A DNA stretch of 6,090 bases, from contig JAAZIT010000453.1 in NCBI GenBank assembly GCA_012800685.1, positions 1 to 6,090 of the forward strand, in the 5' to 3' direction. The notes under the pieces were generated by a model. It searched no databases. It saw nothing but the letters and a program-made list of their open reading frames with translations, and was not told the DNA's origin. How positions within the stretch are numbered: the first letter of the stretch is position 1; each line of letters opens with the position of its first letter. Below, piece after piece: positions 5,468-6,090 of this stretch. The position numbers and the translations under genes were made by a program. Source of the stretch: Clostridiales bacterium (GTDB lineage Bacteria > Bacillota > Clostridia > Oscillospirales > Ruminococcaceae).

Positions 5468-6090
5468 TTATTTATTCATCATAAAATTATTAGAAAGCTC
5501 CTTAAGCTCTCTACCATTTTTAAGAAGTTGTTTTAACATATCTCTATCATTATCCTCAAGTGCCTTCTTATATTCATCTAGGCTACTTATAATATGAGAA
5601 ATTTCTTCAATTAGTGGTTCTTTATTTAACATGAAAAGGCTAGTCCACATTTCTTCATTAAGCTTAGCTACCCGTGTTAAATCCTTAAAGCTTCCAGCAG
5701 AAAATTCACTATGCTTTGTAAGGCTTGGTGATTTAACATAGGCATTTGAAACAATATGAGCAAGCTGGCTTGTAAACGCAACAACTCTATCATGCTCCTC
5801 AGGAGTTGAAACAACTACTTTTCTAAATCCAATCTCATAAGCTAAATTCCCAACAGTGGCAACAAGCTGTGTTGGGGTTTTTGAGGTTTCAGTAATAATA
5901 AAGCTTGCTCTTTCAAATAGATTATCAACTGAATATTCAAATCCAGAAAACTCTCTTCCAGCCATTGGGTGCCCACCAATAAATTGTACGCCGTTTTTAT
6001 TAAGCACCTCTTCGCAGTCATATACTATCGCCCTTTTAACTCCACAGGTATCAACTACCACTCCACCCTTTTTAAATTTATCAGCATTAG
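5468..6090 (-). CDS. tyrA: Prephenate dehydrogenase, C-terminal part (5' end outside window)
   Basis: The reading frame stays open to the right edge, giving 206 visible residues of a longer protein; the N-terminal NAD-binding Rossmann region is missing. TyrA oxidatively decarboxylates prephenate to 4-hydroxyphenylpyruvate in tyrosine synthesis. Numbering from the first complete visible codon, the end of the nucleotide-binding domain is VVVDTCGVKRAI (10-21). The hallmark FIGGHPMAGREFSGFEYS (36-53) carries the active-site histidine (His40). The all-helical dimerisation domain follows, with PEEHDRVVAFTSQLAHIVSNA and FSAGSFKDLTRVA. The C-terminus ends soon after this domain with no ACT domain, so there is no visible allosteric module. 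The usual Gly-Ser of the DxGSxK motif is Cys-Gly here. An internal GTG at 6061 is not the true start, because the family motif runs through it. It is probably the last gene of an aro/tyr operon. Confidence 0.93.
   Translation of the reverse strand, partial: NADKFKKGGVVVDTCGVKRAIVYDCEEVLNKNGVQFIGGHPMAGREFSGFEYSVDNLFERASFIITETSKTPTQLVATVGNLAYEIGFRKVVVSTPEEHDRVVAFTSQLAHIVSNAYVKSPSLTKHSEFSAGSFKDLTRVAKLNEEMWTSLFMLNKEPLIEEISHIISSLDEYKKALEDNDRDMLKQLLKNGRELKELSNNFMMNK

Noticed and set aside
6059..6061. GTG as the start of a shorter tyrA protein
   Set aside because: The frame continues upstream to the window edge with family sequence, and the N-terminal NAD-binding domain would be lost; the gene is simply cut by the window.

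Overview
The window is AT-rich, has strong AGGAGG-type ribosome binding sites and close-to-consensus sigma-A promoters, and is densely packed with short intergenic gaps. Together with the style of the proteins this points to a low-GC Gram-positive chromosome, most likely a member of the class Clostridia. The genus cannot be read from this stretch, and there is no sign of mobile elements, CRISPR, tRNA or rRNA.

Layout from left to right. On the minus strand are the first 50 codons of a ROK-type (NagC/XylR-like) repressor running off the left edge (1-151), a LysR-family regulator (279-1172) with its own promoter, and an NADPH-dependent aldo/keto reductase of the YghZ/Gpr type (1401-2402) that ends in a Rho-independent terminator. 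Facing away from the reductase, on the plus strand, is a two-gene operon: a MerR-family regulator resembling AdhR (2652-3050) and, 4 nt later, a cytoplasmic serine hydrolase of the beta-lactamase/esterase fold (3055-4230). A convergent gap with a perfect hairpin follows, then a minus-strand patatin-like phospholipase of the YjjU type (4440-5291) with its own promoter. At the right edge is the C-terminal part of prephenate dehydrogenase TyrA (5468-6090), presumably the last gene of an aromatic amino acid operon lying beyond the window.

The most coherent unit is the reductase/MerR/hydrolase divergon at 1401-4230. The reductase promoter (TTGACT, 18 nt, TATAAT on the minus strand) carries a near-perfect 23-bp dyad between and partly over its -35 and -10 elements, which is the classical MerR activator arrangement. 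The MerR protein has a cysteine at the position of the reactive cysteine of Bacillus subtilis AdhR. I infer an aldehyde/carbonyl-stress circuit in which the MerR protein senses an electrophile and induces the reductase, and perhaps its own operon with the hydrolase. The other genes look like ordinary core or regulatory genes and I see no wholly new system.
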